Counted from the first letter of the stretch, positions 1 to 9,691 are shown. The stretch is 64,000 nt of DNA from Betaproteobacteria bacterium GR16-43 (GCA_001953215.1 CP019169.1:2542001-2606000); one strand, 5' to 3'. A program made the numbers and translations. The notes: generated from the sequence alone by a model not told the origin.

Positions 1-483
1 CTCTCGCCGGTCGAGACCGTGAAGATCCTGAACGACGTGTTCTCGATGTTCGACGAGCTGGCCGAGAAGCACCGCGTCGAGAAGATCAAGACCATCGGCG
101 ACGCGTACATGGCCGCCGCGGGCCTCGACACCGGCGCCAACATCCACTACGCGGATGCCGCGGGCGCGATGGCGCTCGAGATGCAGGAGAAGGTCCGCGA
201 ATACCGCGAGCGCACCGGCGAGCGCATCGAGCTGCGCATCGGCATCGGCACGGGCCCGGTCGTGGCCGGCGTCATCGGCAAGAAGAAATTCATCTACGAC
301 ATGTGGGGCGACACGGTGAACGTCGCGTTCCGCATGGCCTCCGACGCCTATTCGGGTGCGATCCAGGTCGACCTCATGACCTACCGCCGACTCCACAGCC
401 GCTTCCGCTTCGACGAAGCCCACGAAGTGGAAATCAAGGGCAAGGGCCGCATGCAGGTCTTCCACCTCATGGGTCGGCAGTAA
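1..483 (+). CDS. Class III adenylate/guanylate cyclase, C-terminal part (5' end outside window)
   Basis: The frame is open from base 1 and ends at TAA 481-483, giving about 160 residues of a class III nucleotide cyclase catalytic domain, which makes cyclic nucleotide from NTP. Visible motifs are IKTIGDAYMAAAG, where the Lys is the usual purine-selecting residue, and YDMWGDTVNVAFRM, with the second selector Asp and the transition-state Asn and Arg. The Lys/Asp pair points to ATP rather than GTP. The first metal-binding Asp and any sensor or membrane domains lie upstream, outside the window. The family consensus VNxASRM reads VNVAFRM here; the key Asn/Arg remain. It converges on glnE, with a long palindrome between the two genes. 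Confidence 0.9.
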   Translation, partial: LSPVETVKILNDVFSMFDELAEKHRVEKIKTIGDAYMAAAGLDTGANIHYADAAGAMALEMQEKVREYRERTGERIELRIGIGTGPVVAGVIGKKKFIYDMWGDTVNVAFRMASDAYSGAIQVDLMTYRRLHSRFRFDEAHEVEIKGKGRMQVFHLMGRQ

Positions 484-495
484 GGCAAAGTCAAA

Positions 496-624
496 GGCGA
501 AAGGCTTCCTCCGCAGATAAACGCGGATAAACGCCGATGACCCTCTCAAGCAAGTGTTTTGGGTTTGACCCCAAAGCCTCTATCGGCGTTTATCTGTGTT
601 TATCTGCGGAGAGCGCCTTTCGCC
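496..624. repeat. Long inverted repeat, copy 1 of a dispersed GATAAACGC palindrome
   Basis: Left arm 496-540 and right arm 581-624 are near-perfect reverse complements, built from tandem GATAAACGC-type units (for example TTTATCTGTGTTTATCTGCG in the right arm) and capped by GGCGAAAGGC/GCCTTTCGCC. The 40-base centre contains a small TTTGGG/CCCAAA hairpin. It lies between the convergent cyclase and glnE genes, where it could act as a two-way transcription barrier. Related copies are at 8114-8226, 22649-22778 and 52645-52764. No coding capacity is seen. Confidence 0.85.
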
Positions 625-3306
625 CTAGTCCTTGAAGACCTGCGCCCAGAGGGCGCGAACCGCTTCGCGTTCGGACTTTAGTTCGTCCTCCTGGACGATC
701 ACCTTTTCCTCGTCGTTCAACGCCGCTTCGTGCGTCTTGCGACGTAGCGCGAGGTAGGCGTCCGCGGCCGCGTAGGCGATGCGGGAATCGAGGATGTCCA
801 GCTCGCCGGCCCAGCGCAGCAACTGGTGGTTGCCGCGGTCGAGGCGCAGCTTCGGATGCTCGGGGCCGTGGGCGAGCACGAGGGCCTGCACGGCGAACTC
901 GAGGTCGATGATCCCGCCGGGCACGTGCTTGAGTTCCCTCGAGTTGCGGTTCTCGTCCTGCATGCGCGTGCGCATCGCGACGATGTCGGTGAAGAGCTTC
1001 GCGCGCTCGCGCGGCTTCGCCAGCACCTCGTCGCGCAGGGCCTCGAAGCGCGCGCCCAGGCCGCGGTCGCCCGCGCAGAAGCGCGTGCGCGTGAGCGCCT
1101 GGTGCTCCCACGTCCATGCACGGTGAAACTGGTAGTCGCGGAAGGCCGGCATCGAGCTCACGAACAGGCCCTTGGCGCCGTCGGGGCGCAGGCGCAGGTC
1201 CACTTCGTAGAGCACGCCGGCGGAGGTGAGCGTCGTGAGCCACAGGTTCACGCGCTGGGCGATGCGCGTGAGCTTCTCCGAATCGTCGGCGCGAGCCTCG
1301 TCGTACAGGAACACGATGTCCAGGTCCGAGCCGTAGCCCAGCTCCTTGCCGCCCAGCTTGCCGTAGCCGATGACCGCGAAGCCCGGCACGCCGCCGCGCG
1401 GTAGCCCCAGCGAGGCCGCCGCTTCCGCGAGCGTCGCGTCGAGCACGAGGTCGGCCAGCGCGGAGAGTTCGTCCGAGAGCGCCATCACCGGCAGCTCGCG
1501 TTCGATGTCGGCGATGGTGAAGCGCAGCACGTGGCGCTGCTTGAAGTGGCGCAGCACGTCGAGGATGCGCTCGATGTCGCCCGCGGCATCCGCCAGCTCC
1601 CGGTCGAGCCAGGTCCGCTCGGCCGCCCAATCCGTCGCGGTGAAGCTGGCCGCCGTGCGGGTCAGCTCGTCCAGCAGGATCGGGTGGCGCGCGAGCAGGC
1701 GAGACGCCCAGCGGCTGCGGGCCACGAGGTGCGCGGCCCGCGCGAGCACCTGCGGGTACTCGACCAGGAGGGCCAGGTAGGCTTCGCGCCGGTCGATGGC
1801 TTCGATCAACTCCAGCAGGCGGATCGCGGTCGTGGACGGCGTCGACTCGCGCGCCGCCGCGTCGACGATCATCGGCAGCAGCGCATCGACGCGCGTGCGC
1901 GAAGCCGCGGAGAGCCCGCGATAGCGCCGCGAGCGCGTGAACTCCAGCAGTCGCGCCGAGAGCTCCATCGGCCGGTCGATGCCCGCGCGCCCGAGGTCTT
2001 CCGCGAGGCCGTCCGCGTCCGGCGCGGCTTGCGGGTCGTTCAACCGCGCCGCCACGCTCGTGGCCGTTCCCGAGGCGACCGGCCGCTCGAACAGCGCGCC
2101 GAACGCTTCCTGCACGTTGGCGCGGTGGCGGTCGAGCACGACGGCCAGTGCGTCGTAATCGGGGAAGTCCATCGACTCGGCAATCGTCGCGCGGTGCTCG
2201 TCGGTCGCGGGCAGCGCTTGCGTCTGCTTGTCCTCGTGGTACTGCAATCGATGCTCGAGCTTGCGCAGGAACGCATACGCCTCGCCGAGCGCCGCGCCGC
2301 GCGGGGCGTCCATCAATCCGAGCTCGATCAACTTCGCCAGCGCTTCGCGCGTCGAGGGCGTCTGCAGCGACCGTTCGCGCCCGCCGCGCACCATCTGGAA
2401 AAGTTGCACCGCGAACTCGATCTCGCGGATGCCGCCCGATCCGACCTTGATGTCGTTCGACTTGCCGCGCTGCGTGGCTGCTTCCGAGATGCGCCCATGC
2501 AACTCGCGCAGCGACTCGAGCATCCCGTAGTCGAGGTAGCGCCGGTAGACGAACGGGCGCACGAGCGCGGAGAGCGCCTCGGCTCCACCGGTCAGCGTGC
2601 GGGCCTTCAGCCACGCATAGCGCTCCCACGGCCGCGCCTGGCTCACGAAATACGTCTCGAGCGAGGTGAGGGAGGCGACCAGCGGGCCCGAGTCGCCATA
2701 GGGGCGAAGCCGCATGTCGACGCGGAACACCTGGCCCAGGTCGGTGATCTCGGCCAGCAGCGCGATCAGCCGCTTGCCCGTGGCCGCGAAGAACTCGTGG
2801 TTCGAGACCGGACGCGCGCCGTTCGTGTCGCCGTCCTCGCCGTAGAGGAAGACCAGGTCCACGTCGGAGGAGACATTGAGCTCGCCGCCGCCCAGCTTGC
2901 CCAACCCGGCCACGATCAGCGTTTGCGCCTGACCGTTCGCGTCGAGCGGCTCGCCATGGACCGACGCGGTGGCGCCGTGCGCGTGGCCCGCGGCGAAGGC
3001 GATCGTGACGTCGGCCAGTGCCGTCATCGTCGCGAGCACTTCGTCCAGGGGCGCCAGCCCGTTCAAGTCGCGATGGGCGAGAGTCAGCATCACGCGCTGG
3101 CGAAGCTGCCGCAAGGCGATGGCGGGGTCGGCTTCGAGGGCCAGGCGCTCGCGCATCGCCTCGGCGGTGAAGGGCTGTTTCGCGAAATCGGCCAACTCGC
3201 CGGCCAGCGCGGGCTGCGCCGTCAGGAGGCGGTCGCAGTAGCGGGAGAGGCGGCGCGTGCGGTCGATGTCGGCGGAAAAGGGTCGCTCGGCGATCGATCC
3301 GGGCAT
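625..3306 (-). CDS. glnE: Bifunctional glutamine synthetase adenylyltransferase/adenylyl-removing enzyme
   Basis: GlnE adenylylates and deadenylylates glutamine synthetase in response to PII, tuning nitrogen assimilation in the cytoplasm. Two nucleotidyltransferase halves are visible: an N-terminal one with LNVSSDVDLVFLYGEDG and a C-terminal one with GYGSDLDIVFLYDEA, each keeping the paired metal-binding Asp. From ATG 3306 (protein start MPGSIAERPF) the product is 893 residues, close to the usual 900-950. The frame stays open up to 3459, but the extra residues are low-complexity and would run deep into yhdP, so 3306 is preferred. Its start overlaps the candidate ATG of the divergent yhdP gene. 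The 3' end abuts the palindrome at 496-624. Confidence 0.93.
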   Translation of the reverse strand: MPGSIAERPFSADIDRTRRLSRYCDRLLTAQPALAGELADFAKQPFTAEAMRERLALEADPAIALRQLRQRVMLTLAHRDLNGLAPLDEVLATMTALADVTIAFAAGHAHGATASVHGEPLDANGQAQTLIVAGLGKLGGGELNVSSDVDLVFLYGEDGDTNGARPVSNHEFFAATGKRLIALLAEITDLGQVFRVDMRLRPYGDSGPLVASLTSLETYFVSQARPWERYAWLKARTLTGGAEALSALVRPFVYRRYLDYGMLESLRELHGRISEAATQRGKSNDIKVGSGGIREIEFAVQLFQMVRGGRERSLQTPSTREALAKLIELGLMDAPRGAALGEAYAFLRKLEHRLQYHEDKQTQALPATDEHRATIAESMDFPDYDALAVVLDRHRANVQEAFGALFERPVASGTATSVAARLNDPQAAPDADGLAEDLGRAGIDRPMELSARLLEFTRSRRYRGLSAASRTRVDALLPMIVDAAARESTPSTTAIRLLELIEAIDRREAYLALLVEYPQVLARAAHLVARSRWASRLLARHPILLDELTRTAASFTATDWAAERTWLDRELADAAGDIERILDVLRHFKQRHVLRFTIADIERELPVMALSDELSALADLVLDATLAEAAASLGLPRGGVPGFAVIGYGKLGGKELGYGSDLDIVFLYDEARADDSEKLTRIAQRVNLWLTTLTSAGVLYEVDLRLRPDGAKGLFVSSMPAFRDYQFHRAWTWEHQALTRTRFCAGDRGLGARFEALRDEVLAKPRERAKLFTDIVAMRTRMQDENRNSRELKHVPGGIIDLEFAVQALVLAHGPEHPKLRLDRGNHQLLRWAGELDILDSRIAYAAADAYLALRRKTHEAALNDEEKVIVQEDELKSEREAVRALWAQVFKD

Positions 3307-6300
3307 GGAAGCGCTTGGGGGCGGTCTGGAGCCGTACAATAACGCGAAAATCCTGAAATCCCGCTCTTCCCCGAGGCCGCGCATCAAGACCATCACCCGC
3401 TTCTGCTTCCGCTTCCTCGCGGGCGCGGGCCTGACCCTCGTCATCGCCTTCGCGGCCATCGTCCTGTGGCTGCGCTACGTGACGCTGCCCGACGTCGAGA
3501 GCTGGCGCCCGAAGGTGATCGCCTCGATCGAATCCGCCTCGGGCATGGCGGTGGAGGTGAAGCACCTGCAGGGCGGCTGGGGCGGATTGCGGCCCCGCGT
3601 CTCGATGCAGGGCTTCACGCTGTCCGACCGCAAGGGCCGCGCGGTGCTCGCCTTCGAGAATGCGCAGGCCACGCTCTCCTGGTGGGCCTTGCTGCTGGGC
3701 CAGGTGCGGCTCCACGACGTGGAGTTCGAGCGGCCCGAGCTGGTCCTGCGCCGCGGCACCGACGGGCTCATCTACCTTGCCGACAAGCCGTTGAACCGCG
3801 CCGGCCCGGGGGACGGGGAGTTTTCGCGCTGGCTCCTCGAGCAGCCTCGCTTCCAGGTGCACAACGCGTCGCTCACCTGGAAGGACGAGATGTCCGGCGC
3901 CGCCGAGATCCGCCTCTCCGAGGTCGAGATCACGATGCGCCGCAAGGGGAGCCATCACCTGGCCGCGCTCACGGCCCGGCCGCCGGCGAACCTCGCGAAG
4001 AACCTCGACCTGAGGGCCGAACTGCGCATCGACCGGCAGGGCGACCGCCTCGTGGCCGTGGGAGCGCTCTACGGCGAAAGCACCGACGCGGACCTCGCGC
4101 GCTTCCGCGACTACCTCCCGCTCCCCGACACGCTGCGCAGCGGTTTCGGCAGCCTGCGCGTGTGGGGCGACGTGACCCACGAAGGCGTGAAGGCCGTCAC
4201 GGCGGATGTCTCGCTGCGCGACGTGCGCGCGCAACTTGCCGCCGACGCACAGCCGCTGGAGCTCGCTTCGGTCTCGGGGCGCGTCGAGTATCGCGCCGAG
4301 CCGGGCGGCTTCTACGTGGGCACCGAGGACCTTCGCTTCCGGACCGCCGCGGGCCTCGATGCGAAGCCCGCGAGCTTTTCGCTGCTGCGCCGCGCGGAGA
4401 AGGGAGAAGCCGCGCGGGGCGAGTTCCGTGCCGACGGCCTCGATCTCAAGGTCGCCGTCACGTTGCTCGAGCACCTGCCCATCCCGCGGGAACTGCGGGA
4501 GCAGGTGCGCAACTACGCGCCGCGCGGCGTGATCACGCAGGCGGCGTTGCTCTGGACCGGCGAGAGCCCGGCCAAGGCCACGGCGCTCGAGGTGCGCGGG
4601 CGCTTCGAGAATCTCGCGCTGGCGAGCGTCGACGGACGCCCGGGCGTCTCCGGCCTCACCGGTTCGCTCGACGGCACCGAGAAGGGCGGCGCGCTGCAGA
4701 TCGCCTCGAAGCACGCCACGCTCGAGATCGCGTCGTTCTTCCGCGCGCCGCTGGCCTTCGCCTCGCTCGACGCGAAGGCGCGCTGGAAGCGGGTCGGCAA
4801 GGCGCTCGAAGTCACCGTCGATGACCTGCGCTTCACCAACGCCGACGCCTCGGGCCAGGCGAGCGGCACATGGCGCTCGCTGCCCGATGCCGGGCACGCC
4901 TCGCCGGGCTTCCTCGACATCAAGGGCTCGTTCACCGACGCGAAGACGGCCGCGGTCGTGAACTACCTGCCGGTCCGCTACGAGCACACCCAGCGCTGGC
5001 TCGATGCCGCGATTCTCGCGGGCACCAGCGCGCGCGCGAACTTCGAAGTGAAGGGCGACCTCTGGCATTTCCCGTTTCCGAACGGGCAGGACGGGCACTT
5101 CCTCATCGAAGGCGACCTGAAGGGCGGCAAGCTCCGCTACCACCCCGACTGGCCCGTCATCGACGCGATCGACGGGTCGCTGCGCTTCGAGGGCCGGCGC
5201 ATGGAGATTCGCGCCGATTCCGCCACGATCTTCCAGAGCCGCATGAAGGGCACCTCCGCGATCGTCGAGGACTTCGGGGCCAACCCGCCCGTGCTCGTGG
5301 TCACGGGGCAGGTCGATACGGCGGGACCGGACGGGGCGCGCTTCCTGCGCGAGAGCCCGCTGGTGAACGGCCCGGGCGCCTTCACGCGCGCGATCCAGGT
5401 CGAGGGTCCGGCGCGCCTGGGCCTTCGCCTCACGTACCCGTTGTGGGGCACGGACCCGGTGCGCGTGTCCGGCGACTACACCTTCGCCGGCGCCACCGCG
5501 ACGCTCGGCAAGTCGCTCACGATGTCGGGCATCAAGGGCCGGCTCGCCTTCACCGAGAAGAGCGTCCGCGCACCGGAACTCACGGGAACGATGTTCAACC
5601 AGCCGGCAACCGTGCGCATCAACTCGCAGCCCGAGGGCGGCGTGCTGACCACGGTGGAAGGGCGCATCTCGAACACGGTGCTCGGCGCCTTCGTGCCCGA
5701 AGGCATCAACGCCCACCTCGAAGGCGCGTTCGACTGGAAGGCGCGCGTGGTCTCCGGGGCCGAAGGCTCGGATCTCACGCTGGAGTCCGACCTGAAGGGG
5801 CTGGCCGCGAAACTGCCCGCGCCGTTCGACAAGGCCGCGGCCGATGCCCGCGCGCTCACCGTGAACATCCGCAAGTTGGGCAGCCCGGAAGAGCTCACCG
5901 TGGCCACCCTGGCCGGTGCCGGGCGCGGCTTTTTCGCGACGCGCGGCGCCCCGGGCGCGGAGCGCTGGCAGGCGGCACTCGCCTTCGGAACCTCGGTGGA
6001 CACGCCGCCGCTCAAGGACGGCATCTGGCTCTACGGGGACCTCGCCCGGCTCGACGTCGACCAGTGGCTCTCGGTCTTCCCCACGCGTGAAGGTGCGTCC
6101 GCCCCGGGCGGCGGCGACGCGGGCCCGTCCCTGCGCGGCTTCGACCTGCGCCTGAAGGAGGTCTTGTTCACCCAGCGCGAGTTCCACAACCTCGCCGTGA
6201 GCCTCGAGCGTTCGGGCACCGAATGGAAGGGCCACCTGGAGGGCGCGCAGATCTCCGGCGACGTCGCGTGGAACCCCGTGGGCAAGGGAAGCGTGGTGGC

Positions 6301-7225
6301 GCGCCTCGACCGGCTCACGCTGCAACCTTCGCCGAAGGCGGACCCCGGTGCCGCCAACAGCAGCGAGGGCGGAGAGCTGCCCGCGCTCGACATCGTGGCC
6401 GAGCGCTTCGTGTTCAAGGGCACCGACCTGGGCCGCCTCGAGCTGAAGGCGGAGCACGCCGAAGCCGAGTGGCGCATCGGCAAGTTGAACATCGTGAACG
6501 GCCACGCGCAGTTCCTCTCCTCGGGCGCGTGGCGCCGGACCGGCACGGGCTCGATCACGACGCTCGACCTCTCCCTCGAGAGCAATAACTTGAATGCCCT
6601 CTTCGCGCAATTCGGCTACGGGGACTACCTCAAGCGCGGCACGGCGACGCTGAAGGGCAAGCTCGCGTGGCCCGGATTCCCGTACGAATTCTCGCCGGCC
6701 ATCCTCTCCGGCTCCTTCCGCCTCGATGCCAAGAGCGGGCAGTTCGCGAAGATCGAGCCCGGCGCGGGCAAGCTGCTCGGACTGCTTTCGCTCCAGTCGC
6801 TGCCGCGCCGCGTCACGCTCGACTTCCGCGACGTGGTGAGCGAGGGCTTCGCCTTCGAGAGCATCACGGCCAACGTGCGCCTGGCGCGCGGCATCCTGCT
6901 CACCGACGACCTCGAGATCAACGGGCCGGCGGCGTTCGTGGGCATGTCGGGCGAGGTGTCGCTGCCGCAGGAGACGCAGCGCCTCACGCTGCGCGTGGTG
7001 CCGGAGGTCGGCGAGAGCGTGGCGCTGGCCGCCACCCTCATCGGCACGCCGGTGCTGGGCCTCTCGACGCTGGTGGTTTCCAAGCTGCTGCAGAATCCGC
7101 TCGGCAAGGTCGTGGCCTACGAGTACCAGGTGACGGGCTCATGGGATAATCCTTCCGTCACTCGGACGTCGGCCCCTCCCCCGAAGGCCGCCGCAGCCGA
7201 GGCCCCGGCCCGCGCCACGCCATGA
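3305..7225 (+). CDS. YhdP-family AsmA-like envelope protein (DUF3971 / AsmA_2)
   Basis: A very long protein of about 1306 residues from ATG 3305. One N-terminal membrane segment follows a basic stretch (around FCFRFLAGAGLTLVIAFAAI), and the rest is a large beta-rich periplasmic region typical of YhdP/AsmA bridge-like proteins. The family is implicated in moving phospholipid between inner and outer membranes. It sits upstream of a nitrilase-family gene and tldD, matching the conserved yhdP-tldD neighbourhood of proteobacteria. The C-terminal tail is Ala/Pro-rich. The stop overlaps the next start as ATGA. The start is uncertain: ATG 3305 overlaps the glnE start codon, while CTG 3353 would begin just before the basic/membrane segment. 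Confidence 0.88.
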   Translation: MEALGGGLEPYNNAKILKSRSSPRPRIKTITRFCFRFLAGAGLTLVIAFAAIVLWLRYVTLPDVESWRPKVIASIESASGMAVEVKHLQGGWGGLRPRVSMQGFTLSDRKGRAVLAFENAQATLSWWALLLGQVRLHDVEFERPELVLRRGTDGLIYLADKPLNRAGPGDGEFSRWLLEQPRFQVHNASLTWKDEMSGAAEIRLSEVEITMRRKGSHHLAALTARPPANLAKNLDLRAELRIDRQGDRLVAVGALYGESTDADLARFRDYLPLPDTLRSGFGSLRVWGDVTHEGVKAVTADVSLRDVRAQLAADAQPLELASVSGRVEYRAEPGGFYVGTEDLRFRTAAGLDAKPASFSLLRRAEKGEAARGEFRADGLDLKVAVTLLEHLPIPRELREQVRNYAPRGVITQAALLWTGESPAKATALEVRGRFENLALASVDGRPGVSGLTGSLDGTEKGGALQIASKHATLEIASFFRAPLAFASLDAKARWKRVGKALEVTVDDLRFTNADASGQASGTWRSLPDAGHASPGFLDIKGSFTDAKTAAVVNYLPVRYEHTQRWLDAAILAGTSARANFEVKGDLWHFPFPNGQDGHFLIEGDLKGGKLRYHPDWPVIDAIDGSLRFEGRRMEIRADSATIFQSRMKGTSAIVEDFGANPPVLVVTGQVDTAGPDGARFLRESPLVNGPGAFTRAIQVEGPARLGLRLTYPLWGTDPVRVSGDYTFAGATATLGKSLTMSGIKGRLAFTEKSVRAPELTGTMFNQPATVRINSQPEGGVLTTVEGRISNTVLGAFVPEGINAHLEGAFDWKARVVSGAEGSDLTLESDLKGLAAKLPAPFDKAAADARALTVNIRKLGSPEELTVATLAGAGRGFFATRGAPGAERWQAALAFGTSVDTPPLKDGIWLYGDLARLDVDQWLSVFPTREGASAPGGGDAGPSLRGFDLRLKEVLFTQREFHNLAVSLERSGTEWKGHLEGAQISGDVAWNPVGKGSVVARLDRLTLQPSPKADPGAANSSEGGELPALDIVAERFVFKGTDLGRLELKAEHAEAEWRIGKLNIVNGHAQFLSSGAWRRTGTGSITTLDLSLESNNLNALFAQFGYGDYLKRGTATLKGKLAWPGFPYEFSPAILSGSFRLDAKSGQFAKIEPGAGKLLGLLSLQSLPRRVTLDFRDVVSEGFAFESITANVRLARGILLTDDLEINGPAAFVGMSGEVSLPQETQRLTLRVVPEVGESVALAATLIGTPVLGLSTLVVSKLLQNPLGKVVAYEYQVTGSWDNPSVTRTSAPPPKAAAAEAPARATP
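3335..3340 (+). promoter_or_regulatory. Candidate -10 box (TACAAT) in the glnE/yhdP divergent region
   Basis: TACAAT at 3335-3340 is a good -10 match on the + strand, but no convincing -35 lies 16-18 bases upstream. If used, transcription would begin near 3347, downstream of the ATG at 3305. yhdP translation would then need a later, non-ATG start (CTG at 3353 is in frame). Evidence is motif only. Confidence 0.35.
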
Positions 7226-8094
7226 TCATCACCAAGAACTCCACGACGCCCGAGGCGCTCCGGGAGACCTTCGTCATCACGCAGTCCATGTTCCGCGTGG
7301 CGGCGATCCAGATGGCCTCCGGCCCCCACGTGGCCGCGAACCTGCAGGAAGCCGGTCGGCTGATCGAGCTGGCGGCGGCCTCCGGGGCGCGCATCATCGC
7401 GCTGCCCGAGTACTTCGCGATCATGGGGATGAAGGACACCGACAAGGTCGGCGTCCGCGAGAAGGACGGGGAGGGCCCGATCCAGGCGTTCCTCGCCGAG
7501 CAAGCCCGCCGCCACAAGTGCTGGATCGTGGGCGGATCCGTTCCGCTCGATTGCGGCGCCGAGGACAAGGTCAGCAATTCCTGCCTGGTCTACAACCAGG
7601 AAGGCAAGCAGGTCGCCCGCTACGACAAGATCCACCTCTTCGGCTTCGACATGGGCCAGGAACGCTATTCCGAGGAACGGACCATCCAGCCGGGGAACCG
7701 AGTCGTCACGGTGGAGTCTCCCTATGGAAGGATCGGCATTTCCGTGTGCTACGACCTGCGCTTCCCCGAGCTCTACCGGGCCATGGGCGACGTGGACCTG
7801 ATCCTCGTCCCCTCGGCCTTCACCGAGACCACGGGCAAGGCGCACTGGGATACGCTGGTTCGCGCGCGCGCCATCGAGAACCTCGCCTACGTGATCGCGC
7901 CCGCGCAGGGCGGCTACCACGTGAACGGGCGCGAGACGCACGGGCACACGATGATCGTCGACCCTTGGGGCGTCGTCCTCGACCGGTTGCCGCGGGGTTC
8001 CGGGGTTGTTGTCGCGGGAGTGAACCCCACTTATCAAGCCAAGGTCCGGAAAAGCCTTCCGGCCCTGACGCACAAGACTGTTCGCAGTTGGTAA
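7222..8094 (+). CDS. Carbon-nitrogen hydrolase, Nit-type (omega-amidase/deaminated glutathione amidase-like)
   Basis: A 290-residue nitrilase-superfamily amidase. The catalytic Glu-Lys-Cys triad is visible in ALPEYFAIMG, RYDKIHLFG and SVCYDLRFPE. The best match by motif is the Nit1/Nit2 branch, which hydrolyses deaminated glutathione or omega-amides in the cytoplasm; the exact substrate cannot be read from sequence. ATG 7222 overlaps the yhdP stop (ATGA), suggesting translational coupling. An internal ATG at 7288 (MFRVAAIQM) is an alternative start, because the conserved domain begins right there. It is followed by palindrome copy 2 before tldD. Confidence 0.88.
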   Translation: MIITKNSTTPEALRETFVITQSMFRVAAIQMASGPHVAANLQEAGRLIELAAASGARIIALPEYFAIMGMKDTDKVGVREKDGEGPIQAFLAEQARRHKCWIVGGSVPLDCGAEDKVSNSCLVYNQEGKQVARYDKIHLFGFDMGQERYSEERTIQPGNRVVTVESPYGRIGISVCYDLRFPELYRAMGDVDLILVPSAFTETTGKAHWDTLVRARAIENLAYVIAPAQGGYHVNGRETHGHTMIVDPWGVVLDRLPRGSGVVVAGVNPTYQAKVRKSLPALTHKTVRSW

Positions 8095-8113
8095 GTCAAA
8101 GTCCAAGACCTTT

Positions 8114-8226
8114 CCTCCGCAGATAAACGCAGATACACGCAGATGAACACCTCAAGCAATTGTTTCGGGTTCAACCCCAGAGTCCTTATCTGCGTTTATC
8201 CGCGTTTATCTGCGGAGAGCGCCTTT
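8114..8226. repeat. Long inverted repeat, copy 2 of the dispersed palindrome
   Basis: Left arm 8114-8146 (CCTCCGCAGATAAACGCAGA onward) pairs with right arm 8186-8226, which contains TTTATCTGCGGAGAGCGCC. It has the same design as copy 1, with a short unpaired centre carrying GGGTTCAACCCC. It fills most of the 148-base gap between the nitrilase gene and tldD, both on the + strand, so here it would sit inside or between transcripts rather than between convergent genes. Confidence 0.83.
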
Positions 8227-8242
8227 TGCCTGAACTGAGACC

Positions 8243-9691
8243 ATGACCAAACCCGGCCCCAGCACCCTCGACATCGCGAAAGCGACCCTCCTCACGCCCT
8301 TCGGCCTCGACGAGGGTTCGCTGCAGAAGGTGTTCGGCACCATCCTCGCTCACCGCGCCGACGATGCGGACCTCTACTTCCAGTACAACCGTTCCGAAGG
8401 CTGGACGCTGGAAGAGGGCCAGGTGAAGAACGGCAGCTTCTCCATCGACCAGGGCGTGGGCGTGCGCGTCGTGACGGGCGAGAAGACCGCGTTTGCGTAC
8501 GCGGACGACCTCACGACCGAGGCACTGGATTCCGCGGCGAAGGTGACGCGCGCCATTGCTGCGTCGGGCGGCGAGGCGAAGGTGGCGGCGATGAAGCCGC
8601 GCCTGGGCTCGGGCCTCTACGCGCCGATCGATCCGGTGTCGGGTGTCGGGGACGCGGAGAAAGTGCGGTTGCTGGAAACCGTCGAACGCCTCGCGAGCGC
8701 GCAGGATCCGCGCGTGAAGCAGGTGATCGGCCGGCTCTCGGGTGAATACGACGTGGTGCTGGTCGCGCGCGCCGACGGCACGCTGGCCGCCGACGTGCGT
8801 CCGCTCGTGCACCTTTCGCTCTCGGTGATCGTCGAGCAGGACGGGCGGCGCGAGCAGGGCAACGCGGGCGGCGGCGGGCGCTTCGGCTACGGCCACTTCG
8901 ACGACAAGGTGCTGCGCCGCATCGCCGACGAAGCGGTGCGCCAGGCGTTGACCAACCTCGAATCGCGTCCCGCTCCCGCCGGCATGATGAGCGTGGTGCT
9001 CGGCCCCGGCTGGCCCGGCATCCTGCTGCACGAAGCCATCGGCCACGGCCTCGAGGGTGACTTCAACCGCAAGGGCACGTCGGCCTTCAGCGGGCGCATC
9101 GGCGAGCGCGTCGCGGCCAAGGGCGTCACCGTGGTCGACGACGGGACGATTCCCGATCGCCGCGGCTCGCTCTCCATCGACGACGAAGGCAATCCCACCG
9201 GCCACAACGTGCTGATCGAGGACGGCATCCTGCGCGGCTACATGCAGGACAGCCTGAACGCGCGCCTGATGGGTGTCGCGCCGACGGGCAACGGCCGGCG
9301 CGAGTCCTACGCGAGCCTGCCGATGCCGCGCATGACCAACACCTACATGCACGCGGGCGACAAGGATCCGGGCGAGATCCTCGCCTCGCTCGATCGCGGC
9401 ATCTACTGCGCGAATTTCGGCGGCGGCGAAGTCGACATCACCAACGGCAAGTTCGTGTTCTCGGCCTCGGAGGCGTGGTGGGTCGAGGGCGGCAAGAAGC
9501 TCTACCCGGTGAAGGGCGCCACGCTGATCGGCAACGGCCCGGATGCGCTGACGCGCGTTTCGCTCATCGGCAACGACCTGGCACTCGACCCCGGCATCGG
9601 CATGTGCGGGAAGGAAGGACAGAGCGTGCCTGTTGGCGTGGGACAGCCCACGTTGCGCATCGAGGGCCTCACGATCGGCGGGACCGCGTAA
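8243..9691 (+). CDS. tldD: TldD metalloprotease (TldD/TldE system)
   Basis: A 482-residue TldD. The family works with TldE/PmbA as a zinc protease that unfolds and degrades peptides, including microcin precursors, in the cytoplasm. The HExxxH-type motif is clear in LLHEAIGHGLEGDF, and the conserved C-terminal Cys is in GMCGKEGQSVPVGVGQP. Length agrees with the family. It lies downstream of yhdP and the nitrilase gene in a conserved neighbourhood. The tldE partner is not in this window. The upstream gap is occupied by palindrome copy 2, so a separate promoter was not identified. Confidence 0.95.
   Translation: MTKPGPSTLDIAKATLLTPFGLDEGSLQKVFGTILAHRADDADLYFQYNRSEGWTLEEGQVKNGSFSIDQGVGVRVVTGEKTAFAYADDLTTEALDSAAKVTRAIAASGGEAKVAAMKPRLGSGLYAPIDPVSGVGDAEKVRLLETVERLASAQDPRVKQVIGRLSGEYDVVLVARADGTLAADVRPLVHLSLSVIVEQDGRREQGNAGGGGRFGYGHFDDKVLRRIADEAVRQALTNLESRPAPAGMMSVVLGPGWPGILLHEAIGHGLEGDFNRKGTSAFSGRIGERVAAKGVTVVDDGTIPDRRGSLSIDDEGNPTGHNVLIEDGILRGYMQDSLNARLMGVAPTGNGRRESYASLPMPRMTNTYMHAGDKDPGEILASLDRGIYCANFGGGEVDITNGKFVFSASEAWWVEGGKKLYPVKGATLIGNGPDALTRVSLIGNDLALDPGIGMCGKEGQSVPVGVGQPTLRIEGLTIGGTA

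Noticed and set aside
590-6610. A roughly 2000-codon open frame on the minus strand through glnE and antisense to yhdP
   Set aside because: It is a GC-rich shadow frame: Arg/Ala/Gly-biased translation, no family motifs, and it coincides with two well-supported genes in other frames.
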